A DNA stretch of 37,620 nucleotides from CADEEN01 sp040384625. Its GTDB lineage: Bacteria > Pseudomonadota > Gammaproteobacteria > Burkholderiales > Burkholderiaceae_C. This document shows positions 22,884 through 30,425 of the stretch, piece after piece. The notes below the pieces were generated by a model. The model searched no databases, was not told the origin of the DNA, and was given only the letters and a program-made list of their open reading frames with translations. Numbering within the stretch: the stretch's first letter is position 1; each line of letters starts with the position of its first letter. The stretch covers positions 1 through 37,620 of the forward strand of contig JAZKIW010000152.1 in assembly GCA_040384625.1 (NCBI GenBank), given 5' to 3'. The position numbers and the translations under genes were made by a program.

Positions 22884-23879
22884 TCAGGCCCCGGGCGGGG
22901 CCTGCAGTCCGGTCGAGTAATGCAGTCGCCCTTGGGCGTCGACGACGATGGCGTCGACGCCGGGCTGTGATTCGATGAGGGCCATGCCGCGCTCGACGCC
23001 GAGCACGAACAGGCTCTTGGACAGCGCCTCGGCCGTCAGCCCGTCTGCGGCGAGGATCGTCACGCTGTGGACGGCGGCCGGCGAGCAACCGGTGGCCGGA
23101 TCGATGATGTGGTGGTGGCGCGTGCTTCCGGCGTCGAAGAAGCGCTCGTAGTCGCCCGAGGTCGAGACCGCCGTGTCTTCGAGCGGCAGCACGGCGACGA
23201 GCGCCCTGGCGTCGCGCGGATGGCGCACGCCGATGGTCCAGGGGCGTCCGCGCTTGTCGCCGATGACGCGGCTGTCGCCGCCGGCGCTGACGAAGGCGTG
23301 GGCGATGCCCAGACGCGACAGGATCGACACCGCGTTGTCGACGGCGTGGCCCTTGGCGAAGCCGCCGAGGTCGATGCGCATCTCCGGGTGGGCGAAGGCC
23401 AGCGTCTGCGCTTGGCGATCGAGTCGCAGGCCACGCCAGCCGATGGCCTGGCGGGCGCGGGCGAGTTGCTGCGAGGACGGGGCCACGCCGCGGCGGTAGT
23501 CGTAGAGCTGGCCGGCGCTGGCATAGCTGATATCGAAGGCGCCCTCCGACAAGGCCGAGAAGGCGAGCGAGGCTTCGATCAGGCCGAACATCTCCTGGCT
23601 CAGCAGCACCGCGTGCCGGCCGGCGTCGCGGTTGATGCGCGACAGCTCGGAGTCGGGCTTGTGCGGGCTCATCGCGCGGTCGATGCGGTGCATCTCGGCC
23701 ATCACGGCGTCGATGGCACTGTGGCCCGCGACCACGTCGTCAGCCCACAACTCGACCGTGATGGCCGTGCCCATGATGGCCTCTTCGCGCTTGAACCAGC
23801 CTGCCCGCGCAATGCTGGCGCGCCGCGCCGGCCGCGCAAAGGCAGCCAGGCTCGAGGCGGGCGCAGCGACGGTGTGCAC
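22884..23879 (-). CDS. apbE: ApbE-family FAD:protein FMN transferase
   Basis: This 331-residue enzyme transfers FMN from FAD to a Ser/Thr of a target protein. Recognisable motifs are MGTAITVEL (36), MSPHKPDSELSRIN (70), IDLGGFAKGHAVD (169-181), SAGGDSRVIG (198), STSGDYERFF (239) and HHIIDPATG (256). The Mg-site stretch reads AEALSKSLFVLG instead of the commoner ADALSTALFVLG. ApbE is usually exported, yet no hydrophobic signal is present from the GTG start and a stop lies ten codons upstream. It is the first gene of the operon, next to the haem lipoprotein and upstream of DUF4266/DUF3570, known companions of ApbE. Confidence 0.93.
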   Translation of the reverse strand: MHTVAAPASSLAAFARPARRASIARAGWFKREEAIMGTAITVELWADDVVAGHSAIDAVMAEMHRIDRAMSPHKPDSELSRINRDAGRHAVLLSQEMFGLIEASLAFSALSEGAFDISYASAGQLYDYRRGVAPSSQQLARARQAIGWRGLRLDRQAQTLAFAHPEMRIDLGGFAKGHAVDNAVSILSRLGIAHAFVSAGGDSRVIGDKRGRPWTIGVRHPRDARALVAVLPLEDTAVSTSGDYERFFDAGSTRHHHIIDPATGCSPAAVHSVTILAADGLTAEALSKSLFVLGVERGMALIESQPGVDAIVVDAQGRLHYSTGLQAPPGA

Positions 23880-24208
23880 GTCAGTGCACTCCGCTGGGCG
23901 AATCGATCAGGGAACAGCGCACGATCCAGGTTCTCCAGTGCGGATCGGACGACATCGACGCGATCCAGCGGCCGCATCTTCAGTGCGCCAAGTACCGATC
24001 CGGCGTGCATTTATGAGCACTTCGCGACGGCCTTACACGCTGTCGCCGAAGAAACAGTGCGCCTCGATTTCGCGCCTGACGGCGATCAGATCAGTTGTCT
24101 GCAAAGGCAAGCAAAGGAGGTCGGAAGTGACGCAACCGGTCGCTTTCAGGCCCTGGCGTGCCGGTCCGTTCCTTGCACTCCATGCAGTGGCTCACCTTGT
24201 CTGTTGCG
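23880..24208. promoter_or_regulatory. Divergent intergenic region between the haem/motor operon and the ccm operon
   Basis: These 329 bases separate the two divergent operons and must hold both promoters; I cannot place -35/-10 boxes with confidence. A strong ribosome site AAAGGAGG lies at 24113-24120, six bases before a GTG (24127) that is not in the ccmA frame. The reading frame from there runs 61 codons into ccmA. No RNA gene, repeat or mobile element was seen. Confidence 0.5.
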
Positions 24209-24312
24209 ATGTCGCCTCAACTCGCCGCTGCCGTCGCTCCTGCCGTGCCCCTCGCTTCGATCGCCGGGCTCGCCTGCCGGCGTGGAGATCGCCGCCTGTT
24301 CGAAGGTCTTGA
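24127..24312 (+). other. Possible leader ORF or gene remnant overlapping ccmA
   Basis: The GTG at 24127 follows an excellent AAAGGAGG and opens a 61-codon frame beginning VTQPVAFRPWRAGPFLALHAVAHL. After about 32 codons it becomes Arg-rich shadow sequence. The start faintly resembles N-termini of membrane fatty-acid desaturases. It could be a truncated gene whose end was replaced by ccm sequence, or a leader that couples translation to ccmA, which lacks its own ribosome site. Neither is established. Confidence 0.3.
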
Positions 24313-24850
24313 CCTGCGCGTGGCGGCCGGCGAGGCCTTGTGGCTGCGCGGTCGCAACGGCTGCGGCAAGACCAGCCTGTTGCGCCTGCTCGCCGGATTC
24401 GGCAGCCCCGACAGCGGCCATCTGCTGCTCACCACACGAGTGCTCTACATCGGCCACACCAGCGCGCTGCACGGCGACCTGACGAGCGCAGAAGCGCTGG
24501 CCTTCCTCCTCGATCTGCAGCGCGCGCCCGCTGCACAGATCGATTCCGCGGCCGTTCTCGCTGCACTGTCCCGCATCGGCCTGCGGGCGCAGGCCGACGT
24601 GTCGGTGCGCGGGCTGTCGCAAGGGCAGCGCCGACGGGTCGCGCTGGCGCGCCTGGCGGCCGAGACCGAACCTTCGCTGTGGTTGCTCGACGAGCCTTTC
24701 GACGCCCTCGATGCCGACGCGGCGGCCTGTGTCACCGCCCTGATGGGGGAACACCTGCAGCGCGGCGGCGCGGCGATCGTCGCGAGCCACCAAGCCTTCG
24801 GTGGCGCGCACTGGCAGCCGCGCGTTTGCGATCTCGATCGCCTGCACTGA
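24209..24850 (+). CDS. ccmA: Haem exporter ATPase CcmA
   Basis: This 213-residue ABC ATPase has Walker A GRNGCGKT (48-55), signature LSQGQ (136-140) and Walker B LWLLDEP (157-163), followed by DALDADAAACVTALMGEHL, the CcmA form. With CcmB and CcmC it drives release of holo-CcmE during System I cytochrome c maturation at the inner membrane. The ATG at 24209 gives a normal family length; ATG 24182 and GTG 24158 are in-frame alternatives and none has a good ribosome site. It is the first gene of a complete ccm operon divergent from the haem lipoprotein operon. Confidence 0.93.
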   Translation: MSPQLAAAVAPAVPLASIAGLACRRGDRRLFEGLDLRVAAGEALWLRGRNGCGKTSLLRLLAGFGSPDSGHLLLTTRVLYIGHTSALHGDLTSAEALAFLLDLQRAPAAQIDSAAVLAALSRIGLRAQADVSVRGLSQGQRRRVALARLAAETEPSLWLLDEPFDALDADAAACVTALMGEHLQRGGAAIVASHQAFGGAHWQPRVCDLDRLH

Positions 24851-24861
24851 CCGCGTCACGC

Positions 24862-25527
24862 ATGGCCCTGTTCCTGTCCATCGTTCGCCGCGATCTGCGC
24901 CTCGCGCTGCGCCGACGCATCGACTGGTTGTTGCCGCTGGCCTTCTTTGCGGTGTCGGCCAGCCTGTTCCCGCTGGGCGTCGGCCCCGAACCCGAGACCC
25001 TGCGCGCGATCGCCCCGGGGCTGATGTGGGTCTGCACCCTGCTGGCGGCGATGCTGTCAGTGAACGCGATGTACGCCGGCGACTTTGCCGATGGCTCGCT
25101 AGACCAGATGCTGCTGGCGGCCGACAGTGCCGTGGCCCTGGCCGCCGCCAAGGCCGCGGCACACTGGCTCAGCAGCGGCCTGCCGCTGCTGATCATGGCG
25201 CCCTTGCTCGGCGCCCTGTTCGGGCTGTCGGTGACTGGGCTCGTGACCTTGATGCTGGCTCTCGTGCTCGGTACGCCGACGCTGATCCTGCTCGGGGGCC
25301 TCGGTGCCGCGCTGACGCTCGGACTGCGCAACGGCGGCGTGTTGCTGATCCTGCTGGTGCTGCCACTGACGGTGCCGACCCTCATCTTCGGCTCGGCTGC
25401 TGTGGCGGCGGTCGAAGGTGGGCAGTCGGCCCAGGCGCACCTGTCGGTGCTTGGCGCCTTGCTGATCTTCAGCATCCTCATTGCACTGCCCGCCACCGCG
25501 GCGGCGCTGCGCATCGCCGTGGAGTGA
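24862..25527 (+). CDS. ccmB: Haem exporter permease CcmB
   Basis: This 221-residue inner-membrane protein has six predicted helices. The start FLSIVRRDLRLALRRRIDWLLPLAFFAVSASLFPLGVGPEP and the APGLMWVCTLLAAMLS and FADGSLDQMLL stretches are characteristic of CcmB. It is the membrane partner of CcmA in the CcmABCD complex that frees haem-loaded CcmE from CcmC. The start is eleven bases after the ccmA stop and the stop is seven bases before ccmC. Confidence 0.95.
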   Translation: MALFLSIVRRDLRLALRRRIDWLLPLAFFAVSASLFPLGVGPEPETLRAIAPGLMWVCTLLAAMLSVNAMYAGDFADGSLDQMLLAADSAVALAAAKAAAHWLSSGLPLLIMAPLLGALFGLSVTGLVTLMLALVLGTPTLILLGGLGAALTLGLRNGGVLLILLVLPLTVPTLIFGSAAVAAVEGGQSAQAHLSVLGALLIFSILIALPATAAALRIAVE

Positions 25528-25534
25528 GGATGGC

Positions 25535-26281
25535 ATGCCGACCCTGACGACCTTCGCCGCGCCGCTGCGCTTCTATCGCCTGACGCAGGCCTGGTTGCCC
25601 TGGCTGTGGCTCGCTGCCGCTCTGTTCGGTGCGGCCGCACTCTACGTCGGCTTCTTCGTCGCGCCCACTGATGCGCAACAGGGCGAGGCCTACCGCATCA
25701 TCTTCATCCACGTGCCCGCCGCCTGGATGTCGATGCTGATCTATCTGGTGATGGCTTTCTGGGCCGCGTTGGGCTGGTGGCTGAACGCCCGCATGGCCTC
25801 GATGCTGGCGCATGCGCTGGCCCCCACCGGCGCCCTGTTCACCCTGCTGACCCTGGTCACCGGCGCAGTCTGGGGCCGGCCGACCTGGGGCACCTGGTGG
25901 GTCTGGGACGCGCGCCTCACGTCCGAACTGGTCCTGCTCTTCCTCTACCTCGGCTACATGGCCCTGCTGTCGGCGATCGACGACAGGCGCCGCGCCGACC
26001 GGGCCGCCGCCGTGCTGGGCCTGGTCGGCGTGGTCAACGTGCCGGTGATCTATTTTTCGGTGAAATGGTGGAACACCCTGCACCAGGGGGCCTCGGTCGG
26101 CATCGGCAGTGCGCCGACGATGGCCGCGACCATGCTCGCAGCGATGTTGCTGATGACTGCGGCGTTCTGGCTCTACAGCTTCGCGGTGGTCTTCACGCGC
26201 GCGAGCGCCCTGGTGCTGGAGCGCGAAGGCGACGCCGCCTGGGTGCGCGAGTTGGCCGCGCGGCCGGAGTTGCGCTCATGA
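25535..26281 (+). CDS. ccmC: Haem-handling protein CcmC
   Basis: This 248-residue six-helix protein of the HHP (haem handling) family has a tryptophan-rich motif WGRPTWGTWWVWD (113-125) facing the periplasm and the flanking conserved histidines His60 (IFIHVPAAW) and His183 (KWWNTLHQG), which ligate haem. CcmC attaches haem covalently to CcmE. The ATG at 25535 was chosen over upstream in-frame starts that would lie within ccmB. The stop overlaps the ccmD start (ATGA). Confidence 0.96.
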   Translation: MPTLTTFAAPLRFYRLTQAWLPWLWLAAALFGAAALYVGFFVAPTDAQQGEAYRIIFIHVPAAWMSMLIYLVMAFWAALGWWLNARMASMLAHALAPTGALFTLLTLVTGAVWGRPTWGTWWVWDARLTSELVLLFLYLGYMALLSAIDDRRRADRAAAVLGLVGVVNVPVIYFSVKWWNTLHQGASVGIGSAPTMAATMLAAMLLMTAAFWLYSFAVVFTRASALVLEREGDAAWVRELAARPELRS

Positions 26282-26451
26282 GCTGGGCCAGCGCAACCGA
26301 CTTCCTCGCGATGGGTGGCTACGCCCTGTTCGTCTGGACGGCCTATGGCGTCACCGCCCTGGCGCTGGCAGGCGAGGTGCTGCTGCTGCGTCGCCGTGCT
26401 GCGCGCGCGCTGACCCAGGCGGGGCAGAGAGCTCGCGGAGACGCGGCATGA
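26278..26451 (+). CDS. ccmD: CcmD, small membrane protein of the haem-release complex
   Basis: This 57-residue protein has one membrane helix (about 14-36, GYALFVWTAYGVTALALAGEVLLL) followed by a strongly basic cytoplasmic tail (RRRAARALTQAGQRARG), the standard CcmD design including the F-x-x-M-G-G-Y-A start. It stabilises the CcmABC-CcmE complex. It overlaps ccmC and ccmE by four bases each. Confidence 0.93.
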   Translation: MSWASATDFLAMGGYALFVWTAYGVTALALAGEVLLLRRRAARALTQAGQRARGDAA

Positions 26452-26876
26452 ACCTGCGTCGGCGCCGGCTGCTGGTCGCGCTCGGCGCGCTGCTGGCCGT
26501 CGGCGCGGCCACGGCTTTGCTGCTGAACGCCTTTCGCAGCAACTTGGTCTTCTTCTACACCCCGAGCCAGTTGCGGGCGCAGGGGGCGCCCACCGGACGC
26601 ACCGTGCGCATCGGCGGCCTGGTGCAGGCCGGCAGCGTCCGGCGCGACGGCGTCCTGGTTCGCTTCGTCGTCTCCGACCTCGCACACACCGTGCCCGTGG
26701 CCTACCGCGGCATCCTTCCGGACCTGTTCAGGGAAGGCAAGGGTGTGGTCGCGCAGGGCCGCGTCGGCGCCGACGGCGTGTTCGTGGCGCAGGAAGTGCT
26801 GGCCAAGCACGACGAGAACTACATGCCACCCGAGGTGGCGAAGGGCTTGAAAGCGGGGGCCGCAGGTGGTCCCTGA
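26448..26876 (+). CDS. ccmE: Periplasmic haem chaperone CcmE
   Basis: This 142-residue protein has an N-terminal membrane anchor (about 9-27) and a periplasmic OB-fold domain. The motif HDENY at 121-125 contains His121, which binds haem covalently in System I chaperones, and Tyr125, the axial ligand. It receives haem from CcmC and hands it to CcmF/H. It overlaps ccmD by four bases (ATGA) and ccmF by eleven bases. Confidence 0.96.
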   Translation: MNLRRRRLLVALGALLAVGAATALLLNAFRSNLVFFYTPSQLRAQGAPTGRTVRIGGLVQAGSVRRDGVLVRFVVSDLAHTVPVAYRGILPDLFREGKGVVAQGRVGADGVFVAQEVLAKHDENYMPPEVAKGLKAGAAGGP

Positions 26877-28809
26877 ATTCGGTCAGCTGGCCTTGGCCTT
26901 GGCGCTGGCGCTGGCGCTGCTGCAGGGCACATTGCCCCTGATCGGCGCGGCACGCGGCATGCCTCGTTGGATGGCCGTGGCGCGCCCGGCAGCGCAGATG
27001 CAGGCCCTGGCCGTGGCGCTGGCCTTCGCCTGCCTGGTCGCTTCCTTTGTGCGCCACGACTTTTCGGTCCTCAACGTCGCCGAGCACTCCAACCGCGCGC
27101 TGCCGCTGGTCTACCGCATCTGCGCGGCCTGGGGCAGCCACGAAGGCTCGATGCTGTTGTGGCTGCTGATGCTGTCGGGCTGGACGCTCGCGGTGGCGCA
27201 GTGCAGTCGCGGCCTGCCGCTCGCCTTCGTGGCCCGCGTGCTGGCCGTGCTCGGACTGGTGGCCAGCGGTTTCATCGCCTTCGTCCTGGTCACCTCGAAC
27301 CCCTTCACGCGACTGGTGCCGGCAGCCATCGACGGCAACGACCTGAACCCGCTGCTGCAGGACCCCGGGATGATCATCCACCCGCCTTTGCTCTACATGG
27401 GCTACGTTGGTCTCGCGGTCGGTTTCGCCTTCGCTGTCGCGGCCCTGCTCGCCGGCCGTCTCGACGCCACCTGGGCACGCTGGACGCGACCCTGGATCAC
27501 GGCGGCCTGGGCCTTCCTGACCCTGGGCATCATGCTCGGCAGCTGGTGGGCCTACCACGTGCTCGGCTGGGGCGGTTGGTGGTTCTGGGACCCGGTCGAG
27601 AACGCCTCGTTCATGCCTTGGCTCGCGGCCACCGCGTTGATCCATTCGTTGGCCGTGACCGAGAAGCGTGGCGCCTTCAAGGCCTGGACCGTGCTGCTGG
27701 CGATCGTCGCCTTCGCGCTGTCCCTGCTCGGTACCTTCATCGTGCGCTCGGGCGTGCTGACGTCGGTGCATGCCTTCGCCGTCGATCCGCAGCGTGGCCT
27801 GTTCATCCTGGCCCTGCTCGCGCTGGCGGTCGGCGCCGCGCTGGCCCTGTACGCCTGGCGCGCGCCCGCGGTCGGCCTGGGCGGGCGCTTCGACGCGCTG
27901 TCGCGCGAGACCCTGCTCCTGGCCAATAACCTGCTCTTCGTCGTCGCCACGCTGACGGTCCTTCTCGGCACTCTGTACCCGTTGGCGCTGGACGCGCTGG
28001 GCCTGGGCAAGCTCTCCGTCGGCGCGCCCTACTTCGAGGCCGTGATGGCGCCCCTGCTCGGCGCTGCGGCGCTGCTGCTCGGCATCGGGCCGCTGGCGCG
28101 CTGGAAGGGTGATGCGTTGCCGTCGTTGGCACGCCGCCTGCGCGTTGCCGCACTCGTCACGCTCTCGATCGCGCTGGCCCCGGCCTGGTTCGCCGGTCTG
28201 TCGCTGGCTGCGACGCTCGGTGTCGCGATGAGCGCCTGGATCGCCGCGACCGTCTGCACCGACATCGTGTCGCGCGGGCGCCAGGCGTCGCGAGCGACGG
28301 CCGGCATGTGGCTGGCCCACGTCGGCGTGGCCGTGTTCACGCTCGGCGTCGTTCTGGTGAATGCCCTGCAGGTCGAGCGCGACGTCGCGCTCAAGCCCGA
28401 TGCATCGGCCGAACTGGCCGGCATGACGTTCACGCTGCGCGGCTTCGCCAACCTGCAAGGGCCGAACTACGACGCCGTGCAGGCCATCGTCAGCGTCAGT
28501 CAGGCGGGCCGGGCCGTGGCCGAGCTGCGACCCGAGAAGCGCCTCTACCGGGTGCAGCGCAATCCGATGACTGAGGCTGCGGTGCAGCGCAACCTTACGC
28601 GTGACGTGTTCGTCTCGCTCGGCGAACCGGTCGGCGATGGGGCCTGGCTGTTGCGCCTGTACGTGAAGCCCTTCGTGGCCTGGATCTGGGCGGGTTGCGT
28701 GCTGATGGCCCTGGGTGGCTTCGTCGCAGTGTCGGACCGGCGCTATCGGGTGCGCCGCACGCAGACCGAGCCCGCTGCCGAGCCGCTGGTCGTGGGGATC
28801 ACCGCATGA
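26866..28809 (+). CDS. ccmF: Cytochrome c haem lyase subunit CcmF
   Basis: This 647-residue inner-membrane protein has about 15 predicted helices. The WWD motif region (about 226-255, SWWAYHVLGWGGWWFWDPVENASFMPW) and the preceding NDLNPLLQDPGMIIHPPLLYMGYVG are diagnostic for CcmF of the HHP family. It catalyses haem transfer from CcmE to apocytochrome, with CcmG, H and I presenting the reduced CXXCH. The GTG start lies inside the end of ccmE and the stop overlaps the ccmG start by four bases. Confidence 0.96.
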   Translation: MVPEFGQLALALALALALLQGTLPLIGAARGMPRWMAVARPAAQMQALAVALAFACLVASFVRHDFSVLNVAEHSNRALPLVYRICAAWGSHEGSMLLWLLMLSGWTLAVAQCSRGLPLAFVARVLAVLGLVASGFIAFVLVTSNPFTRLVPAAIDGNDLNPLLQDPGMIIHPPLLYMGYVGLAVGFAFAVAALLAGRLDATWARWTRPWITAAWAFLTLGIMLGSWWAYHVLGWGGWWFWDPVENASFMPWLAATALIHSLAVTEKRGAFKAWTVLLAIVAFALSLLGTFIVRSGVLTSVHAFAVDPQRGLFILALLALAVGAALALYAWRAPAVGLGGRFDALSRETLLLANNLLFVVATLTVLLGTLYPLALDALGLGKLSVGAPYFEAVMAPLLGAAALLLGIGPLARWKGDALPSLARRLRVAALVTLSIALAPAWFAGLSLAATLGVAMSAWIAATVCTDIVSRGRQASRATAGMWLAHVGVAVFTLGVVLVNALQVERDVALKPDASAELAGMTFTLRGFANLQGPNYDAVQAIVSVSQAGRAVAELRPEKRLYRVQRNPMTEAAVQRNLTRDVFVSLGEPVGDGAWLLRLYVKPFVAWIWAGCVLMALGGFVAVSDRRYRVRRTQTEPAAEPLVVGITA

Positions 28810-29345
28810 GGCTGCTGCGCTTCGCCTTGCCGCTGCTGCTGTTCCTGGTGCTGCTGATCCTGCTGGCGCGCGGCCTCACACTCGACCCACGCAAGCTGCC
28901 TTCACCCCTCATCGGCAAGCCCGCACCGGCCTTCGCCGTGCCCCGGCTCGATGACGCGGCGGGCCAGCTGCGCCCGGCCGACATGGCGGGCCGCGTCTGG
29001 CTGCTCAATGTCTGGGCTTCTTGGTGCGCGCCCTGCCTGGAGGAACACCCGGCCCTGATGGCGCTGGCGCAACGCGGCGTCGTGCCGATCGTCGGCCTCA
29101 ATCACAAGGACACGCGCGAGGCCGGCCGGGCCTGGCTACAGCGCCACGGCAATCCCTACCACGCCAGCGGCTTCGACGGCGACGGTCGCACCGGCATCGA
29201 CTTCGGTGTTTATGGCGTGCCCGAGACCTATGTCATCGACCGCGCGGGCATCGTCCGCTTCAAGCACACCGGCCCGCTGACGCGCGATGTCATCGAGGCG
29301 CGCATCGAGCCGCTGTTGAAGAAGCTGGAGCAGGCCGGTGGTTGA
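28806..29345 (+). CDS. ccmG: Thiol:disulphide oxidoreductase CcmG (DsbE)
   Basis: This 179-residue membrane-anchored thioredoxin has an anchor (about 5-21), active site WCAPC (73-77) in LLNVWASWCAPCLEEHP, and the CcmG-specific acidic/GVYGVPET segment (DFGVYGVPETYVIDRAGIVRFKHTGPL). It reduces apocytochrome CXXCH or CcmH in the periplasm. The start overlaps the ccmF stop in ATGA, and the last eight bases overlap ccmH. Confidence 0.95.
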   Translation: MRLLRFALPLLLFLVLLILLARGLTLDPRKLPSPLIGKPAPAFAVPRLDDAAGQLRPADMAGRVWLLNVWASWCAPCLEEHPALMALAQRGVVPIVGLNHKDTREAGRAWLQRHGNPYHASGFDGDGRTGIDFGVYGVPETYVIDRAGIVRFKHTGPLTRDVIEARIEPLLKKLEQAGG

Positions 29346-29715
29346 CACGACAGCCGATCTGAAGCTCGAAGCGCGCCTGCAAGGCATCGCCGCCGAGTTG
29401 CGTTGCCTGGTGTGCCAGAACGAAAGCCTGGCCGGCTCGAGCGCGGCTCTGGCGGTCGACCTGCGCCAGCAGATCCGAGAGCAGTTGCGAGCCGGGGCCA
29501 GCGACGGTCAAGTGCTGGCCTACATGAGCGCGCGCTACGGCGACTTCGTGCGCTACCGCCCCCCGCTCAAGGCCAGCACGGCGGCGCTGTGGTGGGGACC
29601 GGGGGCCTTGCTGGTCGGCGGTGGTGTTGCGCTGGCCCTCGTGCTGCGTCGGCGCGCGAAACTCGGGCGCGACCACTTTGAGCGCGACGTGCCCGACACG
29701 GAGGCTGCAGCGTGA
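29338..29715 (+). CDS. ccmH: CcmH, apocytochrome thiol reductase, without N-terminal signal
   Basis: This 125-residue protein has the CcmH/CycL core LRCLVCQNESLAGSSAALAVDLRQQIREQL with redox pair Cys23/Cys26, and a C-terminal membrane helix (about 83-104) followed by a basic tail. Usual family members begin with a cleavable signal peptide that exports the thiol domain. Here the GTG start gives only MVDTTADLKLEARLQG before the core, and a stop six codons upstream rules out an extension. The Cys domain must reach the periplasm by tail translocation, or the gene has lost its signal. It overlaps ccmG by eight and ccmI by four bases. Confidence 0.92.
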   Translation: MVDTTADLKLEARLQGIAAELRCLVCQNESLAGSSAALAVDLRQQIREQLRAGASDGQVLAYMSARYGDFVRYRPPLKASTAALWWGPGALLVGGGVALALVLRRRAKLGRDHFERDVPDTEAAA

Positions 29716-30401
29716 GCACCGACGCGCTGACCTTTGTCCTTTGCGGCCTGACCTTGGGTTCGGTGATCGTCGCCTGGGCAACCCGGCCGCTCTGGCAAGG
29801 GCGTGCATTGGCAGCGCACGCACTGCCGCTGCCGTGCCTGCTGCTCGGAATGGCCGCGCTGGGCTACGTTGCCTGGGGCGCGCCGCAGCAGGTCGCGGTC
29901 GGCCCGCAGCCTGCGCTGTTGCCGACCGTCGCGCTGGTCGAGCGGCCTGGGGCGGTGCGCATCGCGGCCATGGTCGACGGCTTGCGCGCGCGCCTGGCTG
30001 CGCGGCCCGACGACGCCGAAGGGTGGTTGATGCTGGCGCGCAGCGAAACGGTGCTCGGTCGACCGGCTGCGGCCGTCGAGGCCCTGCGCCGCGCGAGCGC
30101 GCTGCGGCCCACGGATGCAGACCTGCTGGTCGACCTGGCCTTCACCATCGCCACGCAGAACGGCCGCCGGCTCGACGGCGAACCTGCGACGATGGTGGCG
30201 CGCGCGCTGCAACTGGCACCCGACAGCCGCAAGGTGCTGGCGCTCGCCGGCGCGGTCGCCTACGACCGCAACGACTTCACTGCCGCCGTGGCCCACTGGG
30301 AGCGCCTCGCGGCGCTCGAGGGTCCGGGCAGCGCCCAAGCCGCGTCCGTGCGCGAGAGCATCGACGACGCGAAGCGCCAGGCACTGGCACGGCGACCCTA
30401 G
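29712..30401 (+). CDS. ccmI: CcmI-type apocytochrome chaperone
   Basis: This 229-residue protein has two N-terminal membrane helices (about 5-25 and 36-56), a short linker, then a periplasmic TPR domain (about 80-225) with DDAEGWLMLARSETVLGRPAAAVEALRRA and LALAGAVAYDRNDFTAAVAHWERL. CcmI holds the C-terminus of apocytochromes and presents them to CcmF/H. It closes the ccm operon; GTG overlaps the ccmH stop (GTGA). Length is shorter than the long two-domain CcmI of alphaproteobacteria but usual for CycH-like forms. Confidence 0.9.
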   Translation: MSTDALTFVLCGLTLGSVIVAWATRPLWQGRALAAHALPLPCLLLGMAALGYVAWGAPQQVAVGPQPALLPTVALVERPGAVRIAAMVDGLRARLAARPDDAEGWLMLARSETVLGRPAAAVEALRRASALRPTDADLLVDLAFTIATQNGRRLDGEPATMVARALQLAPDSRKVLALAGAVAYDRNDFTAAVAHWERLAALEGPGSAQAASVRESIDDAKRQALARRP

Positions 30402-30405
30402 CTTC

Positions 30406-30417
30406 AGCTGCGCAGCT
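30406..30417. terminator. Palindrome between the convergent ccmI and GNAT genes
   Basis: AGCTGCGCAGCT is a perfect 12-base palindrome in the 24-base gap between the convergent stops. It could form a small hairpin in both directions. There is no T-run, so termination is only weakly supported. Confidence 0.3.
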
Positions 30418-30425
30418 CGCGGCGC

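Noticed and set aside
23702..24010. A 102-codon minus-strand frame at the apbE 5-prime end
   Set aside because: It overlaps apbE in another frame for most of its length and becomes Arg/Pro-rich shadow sequence. The short upstream part (MRPLDRVDVVRSALENL) is not enough to call a gene.
26728..28458. A 576-codon minus-strand open frame inside ccmE/ccmF
   Set aside because: Its sequence is dominated by Gln, Arg, Glu and His, as expected of the antisense of a GC-rich membrane-protein gene; ccmF on the other strand is certain.
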